A stretch of 64,000 nucleotides of DNA from Ariolimax columbianus. Taxonomy: Eukaryota > Mollusca > Gastropoda > Stylommatophora > Arionidae. The DNA is taken from positions 4,083,249-4,147,248 of the forward strand of contig JAVGWX010000012.1 in assembly GCA_036924085.1 (NCBI GenBank), read 5' to 3'. Of the stretch, positions 26,579-37,300 are shown piece by piece (position 1 is the stretch's first letter; the number at the start of each line of letters is the position of its first letter). The notes beneath the pieces are model-generated. The model ran no database searches. It saw only the letters and a list, made by a program, of their open reading frames with translations, and was not told where the DNA came from. A program made the translations under genes and the position numbers.

Positions 26579-27420
26579 TTACAGTCCATGATAAAAACAC
26601 ATGTGACTCGTAAGACCAATCCGAGTAGAGAAGCGTCTTCCACAGTGTGTGCAAGGAAACTCAGGACCGTTTGCGGCATCGCATGGTGGGGCGTGTCTTT
26701 TCAAACGTTTAGTATTTAGCCTACCAGCAATCAGTATATCCTGTGACTGTATTCCAAGCTTAATCATGCCCCTCCATGTAACACGACCCACGGCGTTCTG
26801 TTCCCATGATTCCAAATCGATGCCTGCATCCTTCATATCCCGCTTGCATACATCCTTGTACCGAAGAAGTGACCGGTCCGAGACCTTTCCCCCAACTGTA
26901 ATTCCCCATAGAGAAGACCTTTTGGTATTCTGTCAACATCCATCCTCCGAATGTGTCCCAGCCATCGAAGCCTTCGAAGACTAAGCATGGAAAAGATTGT
27001 GACAGTGCTTGTTCTCTCCAAAACCTCTGCGTGGCTGGTCTTAGCTTGCCACCCAACCCCCAGGATTCTGCACAGGCACCTCATGTGATAATTGTTTAGT
27101 CATCTCTCCTGGTGCGTAGAGGTAGACCATGTCTCACTGCTACAAAGAAGGGTTCTGAGGACACAGGCCTGGTAAACAAGTGTTTTTATTTTAACAGTGA
27201 GTTTCTTGTTCTCCCAGATCCTTTTTGTTAAGATGCACATTGTTGTTGCTGCTTTGCCTATCCTGATATTGATCTCTTGGTCCAGGGATAGTTTATTGTT
27301 GACTGAGAATCCCAGGTGTGTAAAGTGATTTACATCCTCATCATCAATGGAGATTACTGGTGGCATGTATGCACACTGGACCATAACGTGTCTCCTTTGT
27401 GCCGAGTGTTAAACTAAACT
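26579..27420 (-). pseudogene. RTE-like LINE, 3' part of polymerase ORF with terminal zinc finger
   Basis: On the minus strand several frames together give the C-terminal third of a LINE polymerase. VNHFTHLGFSVNNKLSLDQE (thumb) is near 27300 and LVYQACVLRTLLCSSETWS near 27150. RLRWLGHIRRMDVDRIPKGL is near 26960, and a terminal C2H2-like finger with CTHCGRRFSTRIGL and SHMCFYH is near 26590-26660. The intact LINE at 38572-42627 has the same order and the same type of finger (CPICSRCFRARIGLFSHMRTH). At least two frame changes and the missing 5' two thirds mark it as a truncated dead copy. Confidence 0.75.
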
Positions 27421-27439
27421 CGCAGCAGGCATAAGAAAA

Positions 27440-27720
27440 TGCAGACAGTGAGCTTTGGCGCTCCTCCTATCAAACGAAGGAAGTACGTCATTTGATGAGG
27501 TAGACATCTTCACATTCCTAGCACGCGCCAAAAATAAGACGGGAAGTGCAGAAAAGGATGTAAAAGCCAGGACACAAAAGACAAGGGTGACCATTGGATT
27601 GTTGAAAAACATACGGAACTCTAGAATGGTTAGAATGCTAAAGGTTATCCATTCTGGTGTGAGGTCAGTCCTTCTATGTGGAGCGGGAATAGCAAGGGAA
27701 TGTACAGAAATCCGTGTGAA
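27440..27720 (+). pseudogene. Fragment of a different LINE polymerase (thumb region)
   Basis: The plus strand reads EVDIFTFLARAKNKTG, SAEKDVKARTQKTRVTIGLL, KNIRNSRM and SVLLCGAGI. This matches the pattern of a LINE thumb domain (VDxFTYLGSxxxxxGxxxxDVxxRIxKAR ... SVLLYGxETW). It lies back-to-back with the minus-strand LINE fragment at 26579-27420 and belongs to another family. Confidence 0.55.
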
Positions 27721-28089
27721 AGATTACAGACCTGCGATGGTTCGACGTGTTATAAATGGAGGTAGAAGCTCCCAATTTCACACCTGTATGGCACACTGGG
27801 AATGTGGTGTTAGGCCCATAATTTTCTTGACCGACGGAACACTAAGGTCCACCATATCCCGGCCGCCTTTGCTTTCCCAGATTACTCTGGTACCCAATTT
27901 TTGAGGCTGGATGAACACCGGGAGCAATTATGCAATTAGGAAAAATCCTGCTTCAACTATGGACTGCCTACCGAGTGGTCCGCCGGGGTCTCTGCCCCAC
28001 AGAGAGCATGTCGTAAGAGGCGACTAGCTGTGTGACATGGCATAACACCAGCTATGGTTAAGTGGTTTGTTTAGAGCAGCATAGATAAT
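27721..28089. other. No gene recognised
   Basis: The open frame from the preceding LINE fragment continues to 27904 without recognisable motifs. The rest shows nothing I can support. Confidence 0.45.
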
Positions 28090-28260
28090 AATCTACAGTA
28101 ATCACATCTCAAATATCATTATACCAGATACATTCTAAGACCTGCACCGGGTCATCTGGCACCGTAGAAGTACAGGCCGACTAAGAACTATGCATCGAAC
28201 CCTGATCGCTCAGCTGGAAATCCAATGCATTGACCACTACGCTTCCCCGGCTCCATTGCA
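28090..28260 (-). mobile_element. SINE family 3, tRNA-derived (minus copy)
   Basis: Minus-strand reading from about 28255: GGGGAAGCGTAGTGGTCAAT (A box), then CAGGGTTCGATGC (B box), then a body ending in ATCTGGTATAATGATATTTG and AGATGTGATTACTGT. The last block also occurs at 29895-29930, directly before a 30 bp minisatellite with the same core. Confidence 0.6.
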
Positions 28261-28507
28261 ACTGAATGGCTATAAGAGAAAGGATCAAGACAGATGGAAC
28301 CAGAAATATTGGGAATAAGATGACGCAGGTTAGGCCCCACACTGAGACAGCCCAAGGTTAGTATCTTCAGGCAATCCTTCTCTTGGAACCCACAGGGAAA
28401 TAGAATCAAGGAATGACCACATAACACATCGAGAAGATAGCTAGAGGATGACACAAGGAAAAAAGGGTGAAGCTAGAAAGAAGTAGAGAAAACAGAACAT
28501 CATATAG

Positions 28508-29425
28508 GCATAGATGAATGTACACACACACGTTACAATCAATATAAACACACACGTCACAATCACATAAACACATTCACGTCACAATCACATAAACACA
28601 TTCACGTCACAATCACATACGCACACACACGTCCCAATCATGTAAACACACAAGTAGCAATTGATATAAACACACACACGTCACAATGACATAAACACAC
28701 ACGTCACAATCACATAAATACACACGTCACAGTCAAATAAAAACACACGTCACAATCACATAAACACACACACACAAGTCACAATTAATATAAATACGCA
28801 CGTCACACACATAAACACACACGTCACAATCAATATAAACACACACGTCACAATCGTATACACACCCGTCACAATCACGCAAACACACTCACGTCACAAT
28901 CAATATAAACACACAAGTCACAATCATATAAACACACACGTCACAATCAATATAAACACACACACACGTCACTATTAATATAAACACACACGTCACAATC
29001 AATATAAACACACACGTCACAATCAATATAAACACACACGTCACAATCAATATAAACACACACGTCACAATCAATATAAACACACACGTCACAATCAATA
29101 TAAACACACACGTCACAATCATATACACATATGTCACAATAAATATAAATACACACACGTCACAATCAATATAAATACACACACGGCAAAATCAATATAA
29201 ACACACACACGTCACAATCATATAAACACACACGCACAATCATATAAACACACACGTCACAATCACATAAACACTCACGTCACAATCGCCTTAATACACA
29301 CGTCACAATCATATACATACACGTCACAATCAATATAAACACACACGTCATAATCAATATAAACACACACGTCACAATCATATAAACACACATGTCACAA
29401 CGCTCACGTCACAATGACACAGACG
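28508..29425. repeat. Minisatellite, about 24 bp unit
   Basis: Units of the form AATCAATATAAACACACACG plus TCAC, with variants in the AATCATATAAA portion and in CA length, about 36 copies. Confidence 0.9.
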
Positions 29426-29634
29426 CAGTTAAACAAGTAGTCGTGTTTGTACTTTATTCAATAAAACGCTAAACTAAACTACAAGAAACAAAAGAGACAA
29501 AGATAATCAGTGCCGGAGACCTGTTAGCAATGGCTTGACCCTGGTGATTTCCGTTTAATTCAGTTATTAGAAAGAACATTCTCAGCAATGGAGATGATAT
29601 ACTTCACAGTGAACACTAAATTACATTTTTAAAA

Positions 29635-29830
29635 AGGTTTAGGTCCGTCCTATAGTGTTTACTGCCGGCTAGGATGAAGTGTTAGAGGCGTCGTTGTACC
29701 AGGTCACTGCTTATTGTGTTAACTGGAGTGACTTTTTCCCTTCCTCCTTACCTTCCATAAAAGTAGGTCAGGTAACTATTTACGGATCAGTAGACTGTAC
29801 CGATCGGTACTGGGGAGAATGGAACATGCT
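29635..29830 (-). mobile_element. SINE family 2 body (minus copy)
   Basis: In reverse complement it shows the same ordered blocks as 5110-5290: ATCCGTAAATAGTTACCTGA, AAGGTAAGGAGGAAGG, AAGTCACTCCAG and CGCCTCTAACACTTCATCC. Confidence 0.6.
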
Positions 29831-29894
29831 GCATTTGCTGTGAGAACCAAGCGCCCAGACCACCCAGACCACCCACAAACACCATCGAACAACA

Positions 29895-30432
29895 TACAGT
29901 AATCACATCTCAAATATCGTTTTACCAGATGCAATGTATTACAATATCGTTATACTATATACAATATATTATAGTATCGTTATACCATATACAATATATT
30001 ACAGTATCGTTATGCCAGATACAATATATTACAGTATCGTTATACTATATACAATATATTATAGTATCGTTATACCATATACAATATATTACAGTATCGT
30101 TATACCAGAAACAATATATTACAGTATCGTTATACTATATACAATATATTATAGTATCGTTATACCATATACAATATATTACAGTATCGTTATACCAGAA
30201 ACAATATATTACAGTATCGTTATACTATATACAATATATTATAGTATCGTTATACCATATACAATATATTACAGTATCGTTATACCAGATACAATATATT
30301 ACAGTATCGTTATACCATATACAATATATTACAGTATCGTTATACCAGATACAATATATTACAGTATTGTTATACCAGATACAATATATTACAGTATCGT
30401 TATACCAGATACAATATATTACAGTATCGTCC
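29895..30432. repeat. AT-rich minisatellite, 30 bp unit, about 17 copies
   Basis: Units of TACAATATATTACAGTATCG plus TTATACCAGA, with ACTATA, CCATAT and CCAGAA variants alternating in a higher-order pattern. The entry sequence (AGTAATCACATCTCAAATAT plus CGTTTTACCAGATGCAAT) matches the SINE tail at 28093-28135. Confidence 0.92.
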
Positions 30433-30439
30433 CAGACAA

Positions 30440-30690
30440 AGTCCTATTCATCAAGGTCAAGGAAGTCCCCTAGCAGACGGGAGATAACGTCTTAGAGAGG
30501 TCATTGTACTAATCCACAGCTTGCTTGTAAGGTGACGTGGCCACACTCGCTGCCTCTCCCTCACTAATAGTCAGTTAGGTGACCATTTACGTCTGGGGCG
30601 ATTTGAGTATGTCATTAACTGGGGCCGAACCTGATATCTTTGCCGTGATAAGCGCGAGCTCTTACCACTGTCATCTTGACACGCTACATA
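30440..30690 (-). mobile_element. SINE family 2, with tRNA-like head (minus copy)
   Basis: In reverse complement the head reads CAGTGGTAAGAGCTCGCGCT (A box) and TCAGGTTCGGCCCC (B box). The body contains CCAGACGTAAATGGTCACCT, AGAGGCAGCGAGTG and AATGACCTCTCTAAGACG. Block order matches 5040-5290. Confidence 0.65.
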
Positions 30691-31224
30691 TCTATAGGGC
30701 AGTTGTACGAACAGGCAAACTCGACGGTACGGTCATGAATCAAGTTGAAACATGCCGAGACACAATGTTCTCAATGGATGAAGTCCCGGGAACAAAACTC
30801 TTCGGAAGACCTGATATACACTGATCAGAAAATGTTTATGGGCAAAAGCTTAACAGAGAAATTCTGGCGTTAAAACAGGCAGGCGTGAAAATGCCGTGGG
30901 GGTGGATGCGTGTGTCAACATTTCTGCTGACGTAGGATGGACGTGACTATATGACACAAAGCGCAGTGCTGAGACCTCTGCCTTAGGAAAGCGAGCGAGA
31001 GTTTAAAAAACCCAATGAGATACGATAAAACAAACATCTCGTAGTTGACAGAAAGAAGAAGTAAAAGAACACGGGTGTGTAGCTGTGATACCTTCCATGG
31101 GCGCCTATTAGGGGGCTGGAGGAGGAAGAGAGGGGCAGCCTTTTTACTGGTAAAAATCGAAAACACATTCTACTTGTCATTGGTGGCACTTGCATGCATA
31201 TGTACAGGGAGGTAAGACATCAGG
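30691..31224. other. No gene recognised
   Basis: A plus-strand frame to 30824 (ending EVPGTKLFGRPDIH) and overlapping minus-strand frames are open but carry no family signature that I recognise. Confidence 0.4.
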
Positions 31225-32415
31225 TCGATGGGTTCAGTTACTTGAATGAGAAACTTGCAGCGCGGCGCTGGTCACGCATGAGAATGTACAGTTTACGAAT
31301 GAGAAACTTGCAGCGCCACGCTGGTCACACATGAGAATGTACAGTTTACGAATGAGAAACTTGCAGCGCGGCGCTGGTCACACATGAGAATGTACAGTTT
31401 ACGAATGAGAAACTTGCAGCGCGGCGCTGGTCACGCATGAGAATGTACAGTTTACGAATGAGAAACTTGCAGCGCGACGCTGGTCACGCATGAGAATGTC
31501 CAGTTTACGAATGAGAAACTTGCTGAGCGGCGCTGGTCACGCATGAGAATGTACAGTTTACGAATGAGAAACTTGCAGCGCGACGCTGGTCACGCATGAG
31601 AATGTCCAGTTTACGAATGAGAAACTTGCTGAGCGGCGCTGGTCACGCATGAGAATGTACAGTTTACGAATGAGAAACTTGCAGCGCGACGCTGGTCACG
31701 CATGAGAATGTACAGTTTACGAATGAGAAACTTGCAGCGCGACGCTGGTCACGCATGAGAATGTCCAGTTTACGAATGAGAAACTTGCTGAGCGGCGCTG
31801 GTCACGCATGAGAATGTACAGTTTACGAATGAGAAACTTGCAGCGCGACGCTGGTCACGCATGAGAATGTACAGTTTACGAATGAGAAACTTGCTGAGCG
31901 GCGCTGGTCACGCATGAGAATGTCCAGTTTACGAATGAGAAACTTGCTGAGCGGCGCTGGTCACGCATGAGAATGTCCAGTTTACGAATGAGAAACTTGC
32001 TGAGCGACGCTGGTCACGCATGAGAATGTACAGTTTACGAATGAGAAACTTGCAGCGCCACGCTGGTCACACATGAGAATGTACAGTTTACGAATGAGAA
32101 ACTTGCAGCGCGCGCTGGTCACGCATGAGAATGTACAGTTTACGAATGAGAAACTTGCAGCGCCACGCTGGTCACACATGAGAATGTACAGTTTACGAAT
32201 GAGAAACTTGCAGCGCGCGCTGGTCACGCATGAGAATGTACAGTTTACGAATGAGAAACTTGCAGCGCGACGCTGGTCACGCATGAGAATGTACAGTTTA
32301 CGAATGAGAAACTTGCAGCGCGCGCTGGTCACACATGAGAATGTACAGTTAACGAATGACAAACTTGCAGCGCGCGCTGGTCACGCATGAGAATGTACAG
32401 TTTACGAATGAAGAT
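31225..32415. repeat. Minisatellite, 51-53 bp unit, about 22 copies
   Basis: Unit ATGAGAATGTACAGTTTACG plus AATGAGAAACTTGCAGCGCG plus a variable (A)CGCTGGTCACGC. Variants include GTCCAG for GTACAG and GCTGAGCGG for GCAGCGCG, which co-occur in adjacent units. Confidence 0.93.
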
Positions 32416-32589
32416 TGAGGCGATGCAATCAGTGCTGAGGTCAATATCTATTAACTCCCTAATGAGGGCACTCACAGACTGCTGAGGGTGTATTGCTTGT
32501 CTGCTCCCTACACTGACAGATATGGAAGATACGCTGGTGCAACGATTCAACACTAAGTTCATACCGTACAGAGCTGAAGAGGAACTTCA

Positions 32590-33015
32590 AACAACGGTTT
32601 AGTTCATCACAGGGCCTCACCAGACAGTGTACACATCACAGGACCTCATCTAACAGTGTAAACACCACAGAACCTCACCTGGAGGTGTAAACATCATAGG
32701 ACCTCACCTGGCGGTGTAAACATCACAGGACCTCATCTGATGGTGTAAACATCACGGGACCTTATTCGATGGTGTAAACATCACAGGACCTCACCTGGCG
32801 GTGTAAACATCACAGGACCTCACCTGGCGGTGTAAACATCACAGGACCTGACCTGGCGGTGTAAACATCACAGGACCTCACCTGATGGTGTAAACATCAC
32901 ATGACCTCTTCCGACCGTGTAAACATCACGGGACCTTATCCGAGTGTGTTAATATCGCGGGACATTATCCGATGGTGTAAACATCACGGGAACTTGTCTG
33001 ATTGTGTAAACATCA
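32590..33015. repeat. Minisatellite, 29 bp unit, about 14 copies
   Basis: Units of CACAGGACCTCACCTGGCGG plus TGTAAACAT, more diverged toward both ends. Confidence 0.9.
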
Positions 33016-33024
33016 AGAGTGAGA

Positions 33025-34200
33025 GATCGCCGTAATAAGAAACTTAACTTAACTTAACTTAACTTCATTATACTGGTATAGAAAACTCTACACAGTATGT
33101 ATACAAGCAGTGTATTCCACTTTAAACATGAATGTGATCATCTAATCTATTCTTGAATGCATTAGCTGACCCTTCCTCCACCACATCCCGTGGCAATGCA
33201 TTCCAAGCATTTACCACTCTCTGACTGAAAATTGTTTCCTAATATCCAATCTTGACACGCTTTTAAATAATTTGAAGCTATACCCTCTAGTTCTTGTAGT
33301 CGGTTGAACTTTGAAAAAACGTGTTATAGTCTAATTTATCCTTTCGACTTATTAATGTATGAACCTATATTAAGTCACCTCGAATTTTTCTCTTTTCTAG
33401 ACACCGCAAACCAGTTTTTCTAAGTTTCTCCTCATAACTATAATTCTGGAATCCTACGATCATTTTTGTAGCTCTTCTTTGCATCTTTTCTATCATGTCT
33501 AGATCCACTCTGTGATAAGGACTCCAAACCTGAATACAGTACTCCAGTTTATGTCTTACCAATTATTTATATAGTTTGACCATCACTTCCTTGCTTCGAT
33601 GTGTAATGTTTCTTTTAATCATACCCAGCATTATATTTCATTACCCTTTTCACAGCCACCTGGACTTGCTCTCACACCTTACACGTATGATCTATTATAA
33701 CACCTAGGTCCCTTTTCTTTTCTATCTTTCTAATATTGTTCACTCTCATCATGTAATTATGTTTCATATTTGATCTTCCCATGGGAATGACTGCACATTA
33801 GTCTACGTTAAACTCCATCTGCCAGCTCATAGACCATTTATGAATAGTAGCTAAATCTGATCTCAATAGATCCACCTCTGCCGGAGAAGAGACCCTGCTG
33901 CATAATTTTGTGTCATCCGCAAATTTTGCAATCATGGATGCGATATCATTATCCAAATCATTGATATATATCACGAACAAAATTGGTCCCAATACCGATC
34001 CCTGAGGCAGTCCACTTATAACATCACACCAGTCAGAGTACTCCTTATTTATGCTTACTCTCTGCCTTCTGCCTGTTAACCAATTTTCTATCCAATTAAC
34101 AGCTCTTCCACCTATACCATGTGATTTCAATTTCAGAAACAATCTCTGATAAGGTACTCTATCAAAGGCCTCTGCAATATCCAGAAAAATAAATAACATC
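33025..34200 (-). pseudogene. Rex1/CR1-like LINE, 3' half of reverse transcriptase and tail
   Basis: On the minus strand the reverse transcriptase is readable from motif A onward. LFIFLDIAEAFDRVPYQRL is near 34150-34195, then HGIGGRAVNWIENWLTGRRQ, GLPQGSVLGPILFVIYINDL near 33945-34005 (motif B) and KFADDTKL near 33900-33925 (motif C with the FADD catalytic pair). A stop follows near 33797. Beyond it, frames with stops continue: LEYCIQVWSPYHRVDLDMIE and MQRRATKMIVGFQNYSYEEK near 33420-33560. The 3' end is an (AAGTT)n-type tail (CTTAA repeats at 33040-33062 on the plus strand). It is truncated exactly at motif A, where the 37 bp minisatellite begins. The phrase set fits the Rex1/CR1 group. Confidence 0.85.
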
Positions 34201-35515
34201 TACTAGATCTCCAATATCCAGATAGATAAAAGATCATCTACTGGCTCTCCAATATCCAGAAAGATAAATAACATCTACTGGCTCTCCAATATCCAGATAG
34301 ATAAATAACATCTACTGGCTCTCCAATATCCAGATAGATAAATAACATCTACTGGCTCTCCAATATCCAGATAGATAAATAACATCTACTGGCTCTCCAA
34401 TATCCAGAAAGATAAATAACATCTACTGGCTCTCCAATATCCAGATAGATAAATAACATCTACTGGCTCTCCAATATCCAGATAGATAAATAACATCTAC
34501 TGGCTCTCCAATATCCAGAAAGATAAATAACATCTACTGGCTCTCCAATATCCAGATAGATAAATAACATCTACTGACTCTACAATATCCAGATAGATAA
34601 ATAACATCTACTGGCTCTCCAATATCCAGATAGATAAAAGATCATCTACTGGCTCTCCAATATCCAGAAAGATAAATAACATCTACTGGCTCTCCAATAT
34701 CCAGAAAGATAAATAACATCTACTGGCTCTCCAATATCCAGATAGATAAATAACATCTACTGGCTCTCCAATATCCAGATAGATAAATAACATCTACTGG
34801 CTCTCCAATATCCAGATAGATAAATAACATCTACTGGCTCTCCAATATCCAGATAGATAAATAACATCTACTGGCTCTCCAATATCCAGAAAGATAAATA
34901 ACATCTACTGGCTCTCCAATATCCAGATAGATAAATAACATCTACTGGCTCTCCAATATCCAGATAGATAAATAACATCTACTGGCTCTCCAATATCCAG
35001 ATAGATAAAAAAACATCTACTGGCTCTCCAATATCCAGACAGATAAATAACATTTACTGGCTCTCCAATATCCAGAAAGATAAATAACATCTACTGGCTC
35101 TCCAATATCCAGATAGATAAATAACATCTACTGGCTCTCCAATATCCAGATAGATAAATAACATCTACTGGCTCTCCAATATCCAGATAGATAAATAACA
35201 TCTACTGGCTCTCCAATATCCAGATAGATAAATAACATCTACTGGCTCTCCAATATCCAGAAAGATAAATAACATCTACTGGCTCTCCAATATCCAGATA
35301 GATAAATAACATCTACTGGCTCTCTAATATCCAGATAGATAAATAACATCTACTGGCTCTCCAATATCCAGATACATAAATAACATCTACTGGCTCTCCA
35401 ATATCCAGATAGATAAATAACATTTACTGGCTCTCCAATATCCAGAAAGATAAATAACATTTACTGGCTCTCCAATATCCAGAAAGATAAATAACATCTA
35501 CTGGCTCTCCAATAT
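34165..35515. repeat. Minisatellite, 37 bp unit, seeded from LINE motif A
   Basis: About 36 copies of CTCCAATATCCAGATAGATA plus AATAACATCTACTGGCT. On the minus strand a unit reads LFIFLDIGEP, nearly the same as LFIFLDIAEAF of the adjoining reverse transcriptase. The array therefore repeats the DNA coding for the catalytic motif A. Variants AGAAAGATA and AGATAGATA alternate. Confidence 0.93.
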
Positions 35516-35599
35516 CCAAGATTTTGGTCACGTCTTCCCTGTAGCTGAGCGATCATTCCCCACTATCCCCAGTTCTTGCTTCGGAATGTGCAAACAGGT

Positions 35600-35960
35600 T
35601 GGCTGCAGTGGAAACCAGGGTCCAACTTAGAGCCGTCATAGCTTGTATGGCTTAATGTGGGTCCAACTAATAGCCGTCATAGCTGGCATGGCTTAATGTG
35701 GGTCCAACTTAGAGCCGTCATAGCTGGTATGGCTTAATGTGGTTCCAACTAAGAGCCATCATAGCTGGTATGGCTTAATGTGGTTCCAACTTAGAGACAT
35801 CATAGCTGGTATGGCTTAATGTGGGTCCAACATGAAGCCGTCATAGCCTGTATGGCTTGTGTGGGTCCAACTTAGAGCCGTCATAGCTTGTATGGCTTGT
35901 GTGGGTCCAACTTAGAGCCGTCATAGCTTGTGTGGCTTGTGTGGGTCCAACTTAGAGTCT
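35600..35960. repeat. Minisatellite, about 37-42 bp unit, about 8 copies
   Basis: Units of GGGTCCAACTTAGAGCCGTC plus ATAGCTGGTATGGCTTAATGTG; right-hand units have a shorter GGCTTGTGT end. Confidence 0.88.
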
Positions 35961-35964
35961 GTGT

Positions 35965-36085
35965 TATATGATCATCTTAGTGGCAGATCAGTTAGGACGA
36001 TTGCCTTTAAAGACAAACAGACCTGTTTCGTTCCCGGGTTTCGGCACACTCCAGTCAACCCAATTGTAAATTGAAGCTTTAAGTT
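35965..36085 (+). mobile_element. SINE family 2, truncated head copy
   Basis: A tRNA-like head (GTGGCAGATCAGTTAGGACG, then TTTCGTTCCCGGG) is followed by CACTCCAGTCAACCCAATTG plus TAAATTG, the first body block of family 2. The remaining body is absent. Confidence 0.45.
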
Positions 36086-36274
36086 TAGAGACTCGAGTAA
36101 GCTAGGAAAGCAGCTGGTTATCTAGCTTAATATAAAGCTGAGACTGTACAATAGTCTTTACCACTTCATCCTCATGGGCAAAGGTCCAGTTTTTAAGGGG
36201 CACATTTTATATATTTGCTTAGGATGCCAACAAACAGGTTGAGCCTCAGTTTGTATCGTTTGCAAATCAAATGT

Positions 36275-36910
36275 ATACCCCCCCCCCCCCCCCCAAACCA
36301 CCCTAGCTACAAAAGTGAGAATCCAAATCAAATGATCCCCTTCCCCCCCCCCACCCCAGCTACAAAAGTAAGAATCCAAATCAAATGTCCCCCCCCCTTC
36401 CCCCCACCCCAGCTACAAAAGTAAGAATCCAAATCAAATGTCCCTCTCCCCTCTCCCCCCACCCCAGCTTCAAAAGTGAGAATCCAAATCAAATGCCCCA
36501 CCCCCCCCCCTTTCCAGCTACAAAAGTGATAATCCAAATCAAATGTCCCTCCCCTCCCCCCCCCCAGCTACAAAAGTGAGAATCAAATTAAATGTCCCTC
36601 CCTCCCCCCACCCCCCTCCACCCCAGCTACAAAAGTGAGAATCCAAATCAAATGTCCCCCCTTTCCCCCCCCCCTACCACCAGCTACAAAAGTGAGAATC
36701 CAAATCAAATGCCCCCCCCCCCCCCCCACCACCAGCTACAAAAGTGAGAATCCAAATCAAATGACCTCCCCACCCTCTCCCCCCCCCATCAGCTTCAAAA
36801 GTGAGAATCCAAATCAAATGCCCCCCCCCCCACCACCAGCTACAAAAGTGAAAATCCAAATCAAATCTCCCCCCCCCCCCCCTCCCCAGCTACAAAAGTG
36901 AGAAACAAAA
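36275..36910. repeat. Minisatellite with poly-C core, about 50 bp unit
   Basis: About 12 units alternating a conserved part (AGCTACAAAAGTGAGAATCC plus AAATCAAATG) with a variable run of 8-17 C, occasionally broken by T or A. The strand bias gives long G-runs on the minus strand, so i-motif/G-quadruplex formation is possible. Confidence 0.92.
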
Positions 36911-37043
36911 TCAAAAGCAGCTTTTAATAATTGTGTCGAGTTCAACAAAGGGTCATGCACGACCATTTACATCATACTTCCAACCAGATGTCCACCTGCC
37001 ATACTTAGTAAGTTGGATTGAAGGAATCAGAAACATTTAGACC

Positions 37044-37049
37044 TTTATT
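37044..37049 (-). terminator. Polyadenylation signal AATAAA of the protease-homologue gene
   Basis: AATAAA on the minus strand, about 123 bp downstream of the TAA stop of the last exon (37172-37174). It supports 37172-37300 as a terminal exon. Confidence 0.6.
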
Positions 37050-37171
37050 TGTGCTTCATACAAATGTACTCTGAATGGAGAGATAGAGCGGTGGTTACTA
37101 TATTTAAAACTGAGTAAACGAAACAAACAATATTTGGGTCATCAGCTGCTTGGCGGAACTGACGTCACTTT

Positions 37172-37300
37172 TTAACCCGGAAACGGCAAAACCTTGACTT
37201 CTGGGGTCTCGTCACAATCTTTCTGGAGAATAGCCACGCCCATTAAGATCAACTCGTTGTTGGAGGGAGCTTTGCAGTACACAGGAGAACCGCTGTCAGC
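37172..37300 (-). CDS. Protease homologue terminal exon: Ser195 motif to stop
   Basis: 129 nt including TAA; acceptor GGATTTCCCCAG (AG at 37301-37302). It encodes ADSGSPVYC, where the family has GDSGGPLxC, so Asp194, Ser195 and Cys201 are present and Gly193 is Ala. ELILMGVAILQKDC follows, where active enzymes have GVxSWGxxC (the 214-216 substrate strand is not conserved), and DETPEV then VLPFPG-stop. The C-terminal helix of typical S1 domains (VxxYxxWI) is missing. AATAAA lies about 120 bp downstream. Confidence 0.82.
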   Translation of the reverse strand, partial: ADSGSPVYCKAPSNNELILMGVAILQKDCDETPEVKVLPFPG

